Positions 52,405 to 61,057 of a stretch of DNA of 64,000 bases are shown here, one piece after another. Every line of letters begins with the position of its first letter. Positions within the stretch are counted from its first letter, which is position 1. This stretch comes from UBA6244 sp963676875 (GTDB lineage: Bacteria; Bacteroidota; Bacteroidia; Bacteroidales; F082). The position numbers and the translations under genes were made by a program. The notes below the pieces were generated by a model. The model worked only from the letters and a program-made list of their open reading frames with translations, did no database searches and was not told the origin of the DNA. Location: assembly GCA_963676875.1 (NCBI GenBank), contig OY781436.1, positions 2,170,001 to 2,234,000 on the forward strand. The letters run 5' to 3'.

Positions 52405-54260
52405 GTATAAAAACTACCCTCCTTTCCCCCAAGCGCCATTGGCTGTTGTCCGGGTTTTTGCTGACCAGTCTTTTCGTGTTTTCCTTTATCGCATGGCCAC
52501 AAATCGGTTTGAGTCAGGAAGAGGTTGTTGAGGATGAGCCGATAGCAAACGAGGTGATCTCTTTGACAAAATTATTGGCTGAATTAAGCACTTCGAAGAG
52601 CGATCTGATACTGACCAACAAAACCATTGTAGTGGATATTGGAGACAGGCAGTTGATGGAGGATAAAATTTTTTACAACGAATATCAACTTAAAGCGCCC
52701 GATTTTAAGGAACGAAAGGTATTTATTTACGATTGCGATTTTGAACTCGGGCCTGATAATCCGTTAACCTTTTTCGGTTGGAATTTTTCGAAAATTAATT
52801 TTGTAGGCTGTACCTTTGACATGCCTTTTTCGCTCCTGGATTGCAACTCCTCAGAAAACTATCCTATTCTTTTTGAGAATTGTACATTCAAAAACAACCT
52901 GCTTGTCGAACACACTTTCAGCCAAATAAAGGGCATTAGTTTTATCAACAACCAATTTGACAATCAGTTGGTATTCAAAGCCAATATCGGATGGGTCAAC
53001 CTCAACCAATGTAATTTTATAGCCGACTCATTGCTTTTCAGTAAAATGGACGAAGAGCGCACCCACTATCAACTGGTGGCTTCGTTTATTGAAGTGGGAG
53101 AATGGAAAATGGACTCATGCATGTTTACTTCTTCCGGGTTTAACCATGTGTTTGCTGTTGATTTTGAAGGGACAAACATGGATAAGCTGTCCATGTTCTC
53201 CAACCAAATGTCGTCCATTAATTTCACCGATGCGGGTGTGGAAAAGGCCCTGCTGATAGATTCGCTGGAGGTGCGCGACTATATTGGCATTCAAAATTTT
53301 GATTTTCCCCAAGCCAATACCAACATACCCTGGGACAACCTGAAAGGACAAAAGTTGGCACTTTTTCAAACATATTTAAGTGATGTGATAATTCCATATC
53401 AAGCCAAATCCGAAAAAGAACTTGGCCAAACATTGCTGTACAACGACCTGGTGAGCATGTACAAAAAGTTTAATAAGCTCTATGCCGAAAGAGGCGATAT
53501 TCAGTCGGCCAATGGTTCGTATGTGGAGATTAAAGAAATAGAAACTTCCCGTCAGGAATACATACAAAAGGTAAACCCCAGCACAAGCAATTACATAAAC
53601 TTGTTGCTAAACAGGGTGTTGTCCTATTTCAGCGATTATGCTACCAATCCGGGAAAATCTGTGAGACGGGCTTTGGAATGGCTATTAATATTCACCGTAT
53701 TGTACATGCTCACTTTTTCCGAATGGGACGGAATGAATTCCCGGTATTATATACGACAGTACAAATTGTTTTCGGCCTATCTTTCAGAACCTGGCGACAT
53801 CACTGATTTTTATAAATCAAACGAAATCCCCGAGGAGGAGATGATTGAGGGGTTGAGTCGAGACTATTTGAAAAAACAAAAAAGAGTACCCAAAGTAGTG
53901 GTACTATTTGGCGAACCCCTGCATTACCTGGGTAAAATGCGCCGGGTGATGATGCCCCGTCTCATTCGCTTTTTCAATTTTCAGAAAGAAGATTGGGCAA
54001 GCCTGAATACCAAAAAAAGAATCTGGTCTGGATTTATTATTGGATTGGTACTCCTTTCGTTTGTAACCTATGTACTGGTGGTTAAATTCTTCAACGGACT
54101 GATGATGAGCCTTAATAGTTTTATTGTCATTGGCTTTGGCGCCTTGCCCCAAAAAGGATTGGCCATGTATATTTGCATTATTGAAGGCATTATTGGCTGG
54201 TTTTTGATCACCATTTTTACCATTACCTTGTTCAGTCAGGTGCTTCAGGGAGGTGCTTAA
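52401..54260 (+). CDS. Membrane protein with pentapeptide-like beta-helix and ion-channel-like C-terminus
   Basis: The 619-residue protein begins with a signal or anchor helix (about 14-33). Residues about 110-300 contain repeats such as FENCTFKNNLLVE and ISFINNQFDNQLVF, typical of a right-handed beta-helix. A helical region and a transmembrane helix (about 424-440) follow. The last 80 residues have two helices (543-563 and 587-611) around a short helix and the segment IVIGFGALP at 575-583, like a potassium-channel pore loop and filter. Pentapeptide-type sensors fused to Ion_trans_2 pores are known. Ion selectivity is not established. The start codon is GTG, overlapping the gene before it. 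Confidence 0.65.
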   Translation: MSIKTTLLSPKRHWLLSGFLLTSLFVFSFIAWPQIGLSQEEVVEDEPIANEVISLTKLLAELSTSKSDLILTNKTIVVDIGDRQLMEDKIFYNEYQLKAPDFKERKVFIYDCDFELGPDNPLTFFGWNFSKINFVGCTFDMPFSLLDCNSSENYPILFENCTFKNNLLVEHTFSQIKGISFINNQFDNQLVFKANIGWVNLNQCNFIADSLLFSKMDEERTHYQLVASFIEVGEWKMDSCMFTSSGFNHVFAVDFEGTNMDKLSMFSNQMSSINFTDAGVEKALLIDSLEVRDYIGIQNFDFPQANTNIPWDNLKGQKLALFQTYLSDVIIPYQAKSEKELGQTLLYNDLVSMYKKFNKLYAERGDIQSANGSYVEIKEIETSRQEYIQKVNPSTSNYINLLLNRVLSYFSDYATNPGKSVRRALEWLLIFTVLYMLTFSEWDGMNSRYYIRQYKLFSAYLSEPGDITDFYKSNEIPEEEMIEGLSRDYLKKQKRVPKVVVLFGEPLHYLGKMRRVMMPRLIRFFNFQKEDWASLNTKKRIWSGFIIGLVLLSFVTYVLVVKFFNGLMMSLNSFIVIGFGALPQKGLAMYICIIEGIIGWFLITIFTITLFSQVLQGGA

Positions 54261-54296
54261 CCAGTGAAAATACTTATCAAAATAATATATCAACCT

Positions 54297-54800
54297 ATGA
54301 CCGACACAACCAACCAAATGAATGAGTTTGCCCCCAATGAGTGGACCACCCTCCTGCTTTCGGTTTTGTTGTTGTTGGGTTTGTATTTTCTTCAAAAATA
54401 TCTTTACCTCTTCGACCGGAAATTATTGGTAAATTCTGCATCGAAAAAAAATACGAACCTTAAGCCATGGCCACTTTGGGCAGGTCTCTTGTTAGGTTTT
54501 TCGGTTTTTTTGCATGATGTGTTTTCGCCAGACGACTTAAATTTCTTTAGTAGCAATTGGTCGCTGTTTCAATGGGCGATACTGATATTATGCGTGGCAA
54601 CCATTGGCGGATTGTTTGTCCAAAGCTTGTTAATTTTTGGAACCAAAAAAGGTTTGCTACGTAGTTTTTTCTATCTAATTTTGATGATTGTGTATTTCTA
54701 CGCAGGCTTTATTTCGGGATTGTTGGTGGTAGGGTTGTTAGTATTGTTTGTGCTGCTATTTTTCATCAAATATTTCAAAAACCAACTGACCATTAAATAG
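54297..54800 (+). CDS. Hypothetical membrane protein
   Basis: The 167-residue protein has about four hydrophobic segments, the last two close together at the C-terminus (SFFYLILMIVYFYAGF and LLVVGLLVLFVLLFF). The GTG at 54264 would add 11 residues, but the ATG at 54297 is better placed. No family is recognised. It lies in the presumed plus-strand operon between the channel-like gene and another membrane protein. Confidence 0.6.
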   Translation: MTDTTNQMNEFAPNEWTTLLLSVLLLLGLYFLQKYLYLFDRKLLVNSASKKNTNLKPWPLWAGLLLGFSVFLHDVFSPDDLNFFSSNWSLFQWAILILCVATIGGLFVQSLLIFGTKKGLLRSFFYLILMIVYFYAGFISGLLVVGLLVLFVLLFFIKYFKNQLTIK

Positions 54801-54807
54801 TGCTGCT

Positions 54808-55653
54808 ATGTTGAATTTTTTTATCTCCATCGTAGTTTTTGGGGTTTCCACATTTTTGTTTGCTGTGGCTATTCGGTACGGCATGGCAAGTGCCGAGCGG
54901 GTGGACGATTGGCTTCTGTCGAAATCGAACCGGAGTTTTCAGGGATACGACTGGTATTACCGCATTCCATTCGCCATCGGAGCCATACCCGAGTATTTCT
55001 ACGCCATGGTGTTGGGCAACGAAAACTATTTCAAAACCAATTGGTGGTCGCTGAAAACAGCCTCCTTTATATCCGTTTTGTTATTTGTGGCTCTTCTCAA
55101 CAACAGAGGAGGCGTGTTGTCATACTATTCGCTTAGTTTCATGGGTGAAAAAGGAGTTTTGGCATTTTTTAATTCGGGCACCTTTGTCTGGTACCTGAAT
55201 TTTGTCACCTTAATGTACTTTGGCTTAGCCGTTTTAGTTGTGGTGGAAAGTGTGAAAATGGGAGGACTGTTGGGCTTGCTAAGGGCAGCTTACATGGGCT
55301 TAATGTGTTTGCTTATGGCCAATTTGACCGTCATGGTACTAACCGTAATTATTTTTATTACTGTTATTTACCTCATTTACAAAGTGATAAAGTTTTTATT
55401 TTTTAGCAGTAAGAAACGAAAGCGTGTACCCGAAGACGACGATGAAGATGCTGGCGAGATACTTAAGAATGGTTTTTCCGGGTTTAAATCAGAACTATAT
55501 GATTGGGAAGCTGATCGTAAAACCTCTGTTTCCCGACCAAAAAAAGTGGTGCCCAAACGGAAACCTGTGATAAAACGAACGAGACCGGTAAAAAAAACTA
55601 CTACGAAAAAAACCACCCACGACGACGATATCCCCCGCTTGTACCCCGACTAA
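54808..55653 (+). CDS. Hypothetical membrane protein with basic C-terminal tail
   Basis: The 281-residue protein has about five hydrophobic segments in its first 200 residues, an acidic patch (PEDDDEDAGEI) and a lysine/arginine/proline-rich tail (RPKKVVPKRKPVIKRTRPVKK). No family is recognised. It follows the previous gene after seven bases and precedes a SUKH-TPR gene after three, so the three are likely cotranscribed. The tail could contact nucleic acids or acidic lipids, but this is speculation. Confidence 0.62.
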   Translation: MLNFFISIVVFGVSTFLFAVAIRYGMASAERVDDWLLSKSNRSFQGYDWYYRIPFAIGAIPEYFYAMVLGNENYFKTNWWSLKTASFISVLLFVALLNNRGGVLSYYSLSFMGEKGVLAFFNSGTFVWYLNFVTLMYFGLAVLVVVESVKMGGLLGLLRAAYMGLMCLLMANLTVMVLTVIIFITVIYLIYKVIKFLFFSSKKRKRVPEDDDEDAGEILKNGFSGFKSELYDWEADRKTSVSRPKKVVPKRKPVIKRTRPVKKTTTKKTTHDDDIPRLYPD

Positions 55654-55656
55654 AAA

Positions 55657-56748
55657 ATGAAAAAACCTGAGAACAACATAGATGCTGTTTTGGAGCAATT
55701 GCAATACATGAGCGAAACTCCCGGTTATTTTACCCACTTCGGCCATCCGGCAAAGAAGGAAAAAATTATTCGCTTTGAAAAAAAGTTTGGTGTAAACCTG
55801 CCCAAGTCGCACAAAAAGTTTTTACTGAAATACAACGGAGGCATGATGTTGCACGATTACCAATCGGAGTTTTTGCAAACCCAGGCCGACTTTGAAATGT
55901 ACAAGGGTGATGCCGTGTATTTACTTTCCATCGAAGAAATCACCGAAAAATATGCCGATTTGCAAAGCCGGTCGTGGAAAGTGTACGATGAAAATATTCG
56001 ACCCTACCCCTTTATTCCATTCTGCTCACTTCCCAACAGCGAACTATTGATTTTTGTGCACGGGGAAAGATCAGGAGACGAATCGCCTGTTTTTGATGCC
56101 TTTCATGAAGAATTTCCAACTACATGGGGTATGGTGGCACTCGATTTCACCTCGTTTTTAAAAACTTATTTGGAAAAATTGGGACATCCCGATACTTTGG
56201 GAGATGATGACCCGGGAGTGGCCGACGATTATTTAGATCGCCTGAAAGGAGAAGATGACAAGGAAACACCACAAGAAATCCTCCGGCGAACCGAAGATGA
56301 GTTGGCCAACAACCAATTGACTGAAAATTTCGATAAGGCATTTGCACATTACGAACGGGCTGTAGCACACAAGGATTTGGGAGATTATTCAGAAGCCTAT
56401 CTGGCCATTACCCGAGCTGTTGAATTGGAACCCAAAGATCCCTTTTACTACTTTTTTCGCGGTGAAATTTTAACAGATGCCGAACAACACCGTGCCGCCC
56501 TGATTGACTATGATGTCGCCGTAAAACTCAAACCCGATGATACTCTTTACTTGTGTTGCCGCGCCACTTCCCTGTATCATCTCAACAAATTAAAACCCTC
56601 CATCGACGACTGCAACCGCGCCATCGAACTCGATTTCACCTGCACGCTGGCCTACATGATACGCAAACAAATTTATGAAGCCATGGGTATGGAAGATAAG
56701 GCTGAAAAGGATCAGATGATAATAGATAACCTGGAGGAGGAGGAGTGA
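55657..56748 (+). CDS. SMI1/KNR4 (SUKH) domain protein with TPR repeats
   Basis: The 363-residue cytoplasmic protein begins with a SUKH (SMI1/KNR4) domain to about residue 175: KKEKIIRFEKKFGVNLPKSHKKFLLKYNGG is the family's N-terminal helix set. From about 225 to 345 are three TPR-like units (AHYERAVAHKDLGDYSEAYLAI, YFFRGEILTDAEQHRAALIDYD, LCCRATSLYHLNKLKPSIDD). SUKH proteins are often immunity factors in toxin systems, but also occur as stand-alone regulators. No toxin gene is adjacent, unless one of the large secreted proteins upstream serves that role. It ends the presumed operon and is followed directly by a copy of the 119-bp element. Confidence 0.82.
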   Translation: MKKPENNIDAVLEQLQYMSETPGYFTHFGHPAKKEKIIRFEKKFGVNLPKSHKKFLLKYNGGMMLHDYQSEFLQTQADFEMYKGDAVYLLSIEEITEKYADLQSRSWKVYDENIRPYPFIPFCSLPNSELLIFVHGERSGDESPVFDAFHEEFPTTWGMVALDFTSFLKTYLEKLGHPDTLGDDDPGVADDYLDRLKGEDDKETPQEILRRTEDELANNQLTENFDKAFAHYERAVAHKDLGDYSEAYLAITRAVELEPKDPFYYFFRGEILTDAEQHRAALIDYDVAVKLKPDDTLYLCCRATSLYHLNKLKPSIDDCNRAIELDFTCTLAYMIRKQIYEAMGMEDKAEKDQMIIDNLEEEE

Positions 56749-56752
56749 TTAT

Positions 56753-56871
56753 TATACCAACTATAAAAGGAAGTTAGCACTACGCTGTTTATGTATAATG
56801 CCGATATAGAATTGAAGAGGTTTCAGGAGCGAAGCGAACATAAAGCTCATTTCAATTCATAATCGGTATTA
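56753..56871. repeat. 119-bp interspersed hairpin element, copy 2
   Basis: This copy matches 25960-26078 at 116 of 119 positions, beginning four bases after the stop codon of the SUKH-TPR gene. It changes two adjacent bases near position 20 of the element and one base at position 88. The long inverted repeat could also act as a transcript-end structure. The gap to ispG (56872-57048) shows nothing else. Confidence 0.85.
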
Positions 56872-57048
56872 CCGCGTGTTTTTGTGCTTAAAGCCCCAAC
56901 TGCAACCCTGTTTTAGATGAATTATTCCCTACAAGAGTAGAGCTAACTTTAATATTTAAATGGTATATAACAATACTTCATCGCCCTCATAACAAGTCGA
57001 GTTATGGAGAAAAAAGTCGAATGGACTATTGATCCTCTAAGCCTATCC

Positions 57049-58575
57049 CTACACCCAATCTCCTTCTCTTTTAATCAACTCAATCAATGCCTTAACAGCT
57101 TCTTCTTCGGGGATGTTTTTGGCTATTAGGTTTTGTTGACGATACAGGTTTACCTTGCCGCGACCGGCCCCCACATAGCCATAATCGGCATCGGCCATTT
57201 CGCCGGGTCCGTTTACGGCACAACCCATTACGGCAATTTTTAAACCCGTCAGGTGGTTTGTTTTTTCGCGTACCAACGCCAATTGATCCATCAAATTAAA
57301 TAGGGTGCGACCGCAGGAAGGACAGGCAATGTACTCGGTTTTGGAATACCGCAACCCCAATCCCTGCAAGATATTGAGCGAAAGTTGGGTAAGTTGGTCA
57401 TCGCTATGATGTTGGTTTTGAAGCCAGACACCCTCTTTTTTTTGGTTCAGCATCAACCGTGAAATATCAGTGGATGCCCGTAGTACCAGCGTATCCATTT
57501 CAGGCTCTTTGTAGTTGAGGTGGTAGGCCATGAGGGATGCATCTGTAGGATTGGCGGGGGTAGTCGGAATGGGATCGATCACCACATCGCAAGTGGTTGT
57601 TTTTGTTGTTGATAACACCAGTGGGTGTTTGGGTTTTTTAGGGCTGTCTATTTTAAACGGAACTATCTCATGCACAACGGGTTGAGCTTGGTCAGCTCTT
57701 TGTCCGAAAAGATGAACAAGTTTTTTGGCCACCGGAACTTCTTCTACCGGATCTTCGGTAAGTGAAACACGGATAGTATCGCCAATGCCCAATGCCAGCA
57801 GGTGGCCAATGCCGGCAGCAGATTTGATGCGTCCGTCTTCTCCGTCTCCCGCTTCGGTAACGCCCAGGTGGATGGGGTAGTAGTATCCGTTCTCCATCAT
57901 TCTTTGTACCAAAAGCCGATTGGCTTCAATCATGGTGGGCACATGGCTCGATTTCATGCTGAGCACCAGTTGGTGAAAATTCGCATTTCGGCAGATACCG
58001 ATAAATTCCAAAGCCGATTCCACCATGCCCAACGGGGTGTTACCATATCGTGCCAATATCCTGTCGGATAGCGACCCGTGGTTGGTGCCAATGCGAATGG
58101 CGGTACCATGTTTGCCACAAATTTCCAACAAGGGCATCAGATTTTCAGCAATCCGCGCCTTGGCTTCGGCATATTCCTGCTCGTTGTATTGGTAGTTAAT
58201 GCGTTTTTTATCGGTGTAGTTTCCCGGGTTGATGCGCACCTTTTCCACAATGGTGGCGGCCACTTCGGCGGCATTGGGGTTGAAGTGCACGTCGGCAATC
58301 AGGGGTAGGTGGTAGCCCTTTTGCGCCAATCGATTTTTGATTTCGGCCAGATTTTGGGCTTCGCGTACCCCCTGAGTGGTAAGTCGTACCATCTCACATC
58401 CGGCATCGGCCAAACGAATGACTTGTTCCACCGAGGCTTCCGTATTCATGGTGTCGGTGTTGGTCATGGATTGTATCCTTACGGGATGTTTGCCCCCCAA
58501 ATGTATATCTCCAATAGTGACTATTTGCGATTGAAATACAGAGGAACCATCTGTTGATGAAAGGGATACACTCAT
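57049..58575 (-). CDS. ispG: IspG, 4-hydroxy-3-methylbut-2-enyl diphosphate synthase, with short central insertion
   Basis: IspG makes HMBPP in the non-mevalonate isoprenoid pathway. The 508-residue protein has the N-terminal TIM barrel (VRIQSMTNTDTMNTEASVEQV, PLIADVHFN, VRINPGN) and the C-terminal 4Fe-4S domain with CPSCGRT (C418, C421), CAVNGPGE (C452, E459). Between them, from about 270 to 410, is a segment absent from E. coli-type enzymes, corresponding to the plant/Bacteroidota A* domain but only about half as long as usual. The enzyme should still be active because the cluster ligands are intact. A gene upstream is divergent. Confidence 0.95.
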   Translation of the reverse strand: MSVSLSSTDGSSVFQSQIVTIGDIHLGGKHPVRIQSMTNTDTMNTEASVEQVIRLADAGCEMVRLTTQGVREAQNLAEIKNRLAQKGYHLPLIADVHFNPNAAEVAATIVEKVRINPGNYTDKKRINYQYNEQEYAEAKARIAENLMPLLEICGKHGTAIRIGTNHGSLSDRILARYGNTPLGMVESALEFIGICRNANFHQLVLSMKSSHVPTMIEANRLLVQRMMENGYYYPIHLGVTEAGDGEDGRIKSAAGIGHLLALGIGDTIRVSLTEDPVEEVPVAKKLVHLFGQRADQAQPVVHEIVPFKIDSPKKPKHPLVLSTTKTTTCDVVIDPIPTTPANPTDASLMAYHLNYKEPEMDTLVLRASTDISRLMLNQKKEGVWLQNQHHSDDQLTQLSLNILQGLGLRYSKTEYIACPSCGRTLFNLMDQLALVREKTNHLTGLKIAVMGCAVNGPGEMADADYGYVGAGRGKVNLYRQQNLIAKNIPEEEAVKALIELIKREGDWV

Positions 58576-58714
58576 TTTTCGGAAATTTTACAATTTAGTC
58601 GTGAAACAGCAAATGTAGCCAACTTTTTTGTGGATCCGGTTGTTTTATTGCTTCGTTTTTCGTGTTGAAATCCATAAACCAACATTCTATTTAAACAAAT
58701 TCTAAATAATTGTT

Positions 58715-58722
58715 TAATTTTG
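58715..58722 (+). promoter_or_regulatory. -7 promoter box TAATTTTG upstream of the DUF302 gene
   Basis: TAATTTTG matches TAnnTTTG and leaves a leader of roughly 80 bases to the ATG at 58812. I see no clear -33 box. Confidence 0.5.
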
Positions 58723-58811
58723 CGGTGCCTGATATCATTGAAATAGTTTAACCAAATTAATAACATGGAGTAATCGGGCATAGCTCGGAGCTCCGCATTA
58801 AATTGAATCTT

Positions 58812-59297
58812 ATGACAAAAAAAGTTTTTATCCTGATGACTGCCATGATTTTTGGCATGGTTGTTTTTACCGAATCGGCACAAGCTCAAAGACCGTCTAA
58901 ACAAAGTAAGGACAGCTTTTATTTTTACAAAATTGTGAATACCGACTTTGACGCCACAGTCGCTCGCGTGAAAGAAACCTTGAAAGAGCAAGGCTTTGGT
59001 GTGGTTTCAGAAATCAACATGCAACAAAAAATTACTAAAGCCACCGGTAAGGAAATGGATGCCTATATCATCTTGGGCGCCTGTAATCCTCAAGGAGCTT
59101 ACGAAGCGTTGCAGTTGGACGCACACATTGGACTTCTGCTGCCTTGCAATGTTATCGTGCGCAGTTTGGGCAACGATCGGGTAGAAGTAGCCGCCATCAA
59201 TCCGGAAAAAACGCTTGAGAATGTTAAGAAGCATGAAATGAAGAAGTTGGCTAAAGAAATTGGCGACAAACTTCAGAAAGCCATTGCCAATATTTAG
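58812..59297 (+). CDS. DUF302 domain exported protein
   Basis: The 161-residue protein starts with a signal peptide ending in SAQAQ and then matches the DUF302 family: DFDATVARVKETLKEQGFGVVSEINM, GACNPQGAYEALQLDAHIGLLLPCNVIV. The fold is a small alpha/beta domain of unknown function, sometimes linked to redox or metal stress. The ATG at 58812 is preferred to the TTG at 58803. The stop codon overlaps the end of the convergent gene by four bases. Confidence 0.85.
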   Translation: MTKKVFILMTAMIFGMVVFTESAQAQRPSKQSKDSFYFYKIVNTDFDATVARVKETLKEQGFGVVSEINMQQKITKATGKEMDAYIILGACNPQGAYEALQLDAHIGLLLPCNVIVRSLGNDRVEVAAINPEKTLENVKKHEMKKLAKEIGDKLQKAIANI

Positions 59298-59902
59298 TAC
59301 AATTGGGCTGAAACACCCAGGTTAACCATACCCTTGTAGCCGAATCCGAATTCCATAAATCCGGCAATATCTTTTCCCACGCGGATACCCATCACGTTGG
59401 CTTGATAAGCTATCCGGTTGAGGTTGCCTGTTCCACCGGGCATTTCACTATTGGCCGGAGGGGTTAGTTTTTCGGTTCCGAACTGATAGCCCAACATGCC
59501 GCCGGAATAAATCTGAAGGATGCCCCGGTTTACGTATCGGTATTCAAAATCAACGGCCACGGAAACAAACTGCCGCGAAAGCTGGCCCACCTCGTCGCCC
59601 AGATAGTAAATGCTACATTTGCTTTGGTTGTAGCCTGCCGAAATACCCCACAGGTACTTTTCGCTGCCCGTAATTTTGCGGTACGACAGCGATACAATGC
59701 CGCTTCCGGAATAGTGATCGCGTACGTATCTTTTGTCGGGATACAGGTCGTTGAGCATGGACGATTCCACTGATAAAAACTGATCGAACGGAAAAGCCCC
59801 ATAGCTGATCATCACATCATGATGTTGGTAGTTTTGTTCAACGCTTTGCGCTGAAAGGCCGGTCGATAGCAGCAATACGGCCATCACAATAAAATATTTC
59901 AT
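59294..59902 (-). CDS. Outer-membrane beta-barrel protein
   Basis: The 202-residue protein has a signal peptide ending in LSAQ. The mature part has alternating hydrophobic residues and several aromatic-rich strands (GIVSLSYRKI, VSVAVDFEYRYVNRGILQIY), ending with NLGVSAQLY, which fits a small eight-stranded barrel. No enzymatic motif is seen. The ATG at 59902 is chosen over 59917 for the signal peptide. Confidence 0.65.
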   Translation of the reverse strand: MKYFIVMAVLLLSTGLSAQSVEQNYQHHDVMISYGAFPFDQFLSVESSMLNDLYPDKRYVRDHYSGSGIVSLSYRKITGSEKYLWGISAGYNQSKCSIYYLGDEVGQLSRQFVSVAVDFEYRYVNRGILQIYSGGMLGYQFGTEKLTPPANSEMPGGTGNLNRIAYQANVMGIRVGKDIAGFMEFGFGYKGMVNLGVSAQLY

Positions 59903-60002
59903 ACCGGAGTGAACCATGGAATACGAAGCTTATTTAATTACCGTTCAAAAGTAATGCAAATATGTGGGATAGCCACTACCACAAAGCTTCCAATAAAAAA
60001 TG

Positions 60003-60010
60003 TACCTTTG
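60003..60010 (+). promoter_or_regulatory. -7 promoter box TACCTTTG upstream of corA
   Basis: TACCTTTG matches TAnnTTTG, 70 bases before the corA ATG. No TTG is seen at the -33 position. Confidence 0.5.
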
Positions 60011-60065
60011 CGGTGAAAAATTTTAGTATATGGGATAATACAACCTGATGGGTTAAATATTAAAG

Positions 60066-60072
60066 AAAGGAG
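60066..60072 (+). promoter_or_regulatory. Strong Shine-Dalgarno sequence AAAGGAG before corA
   Basis: AAAGGAG lies eight bases before the ATG at 60081. Bacteroidota genes seldom carry a clear Shine-Dalgarno sequence, and no other start in this window has one this strong. It fixes the start of corA. Confidence 0.65.
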
Positions 60073-60080
60073 AAACACCT

Positions 60081-60989
60081 ATGAGAGAAACGATTAAAAT
60101 AGGAAGGCTGAGGTGGCTTCATATCAACAATCCCACGGAGGATGATTTTGAATACCTGGGCAGTACGCTCCACTTTCACCAATTGGACATTGAAGATTGC
60201 CGGCAAAGCAATCAACGACCTAAAATAGATATTTACGACGATTACTATTTTTTAATTCTCCATTTTCCGGTGTTCGACCGACAAAACCATTTTATCAAAC
60301 CCCGGGAGGTGAAGATTTTCTGGGCCGAAGATTACATCATCACCGTGGGCAAAACCCATTGGATGGTCGATCGGCTTTTTAACACGGCTGTTGAGCAGGA
60401 AAAACAAGGAATAGATTTTGAGGTGGGAACCAGTGATGCCCTGCTTTACACCATCCTCGAACAATTGATGACCGAATCGGTGGCCTTGTTGCGCAGGGTA
60501 GGTTTAGAGCTCGAAATGATTGGCAGAGAGCTGTTTGGAAACAAACCTACACGCGTTATCGAGCGACTTTCGGTTACCCGGAAAAATATTATCGCCCTCA
60601 ACACCATGTACAAACCGCAACTTCGGGTTTTCAACAAGTTTGAATCGGGAAGTGTAGAGGGGTTTGCCCACAACATGGAGGATTACTGGGGCAACATCCT
60701 CGACTATTACAACAAAATGTGGGACATGACCGAAGATTATGGCGAGCTCATCGATGGCTTGTCCACTACCTTCGACTCCATGCAGACAAACAAAACCAAC
60801 GAAATCATTAAAATACTTACCCTTATTTCCTCCATCATACTTCCACTCACTTTTCTTACGGGGTTGTATGGTATGAATATCCTCTTGCCTTTGCAGGAAG
60901 ACAGCCATGCCTTTTGGATTATTATGGCACTCATGGTGTTGGTAGGTGGAGGCATGATTACGTATTTCCGACGAAAGAAGTGGATGTAG
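60081..60989 (+). CDS. corA: CorA family magnesium/cobalt transporter
   Basis: CorA is a homopentameric divalent cation channel of the inner membrane. The 302-residue protein has an N-terminal cytoplasmic domain, a long helix region with LRRVGLELEMIGRELFGN, and two C-terminal helices with the signature GLYGMNILLP (the GMN motif) in between. Length and topology are normal. A strong ribosome binding site precedes the start. It converges with a long T9SS gene, and a perfect bidirectional terminator separates them. Confidence 0.93.
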   Translation: MRETIKIGRLRWLHINNPTEDDFEYLGSTLHFHQLDIEDCRQSNQRPKIDIYDDYYFLILHFPVFDRQNHFIKPREVKIFWAEDYIITVGKTHWMVDRLFNTAVEQEKQGIDFEVGTSDALLYTILEQLMTESVALLRRVGLELEMIGRELFGNKPTRVIERLSVTRKNIIALNTMYKPQLRVFNKFESGSVEGFAHNMEDYWGNILDYYNKMWDMTEDYGELIDGLSTTFDSMQTNKTNEIIKILTLISSIILPLTFLTGLYGMNILLPLQEDSHAFWIIMALMVLVGGGMITYFRRKKWM

Positions 60990-61014
60990 ATTGATTCAAG
61001 AACATAGAAAACAT

Positions 61015-61043
61015 AAAAAAAGCCGCGCAAAGCGGCTTTTTTT
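61015..61043. terminator. Bidirectional intrinsic terminator
   Basis: AAAAAAAGCCGC and GCGGCTTTTTTT pair perfectly around a five-base loop, between the convergent genes ending at 60989 and 61058. Confidence 0.93.
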
Positions 61044-61057
61044 GATTATGTTCATGT

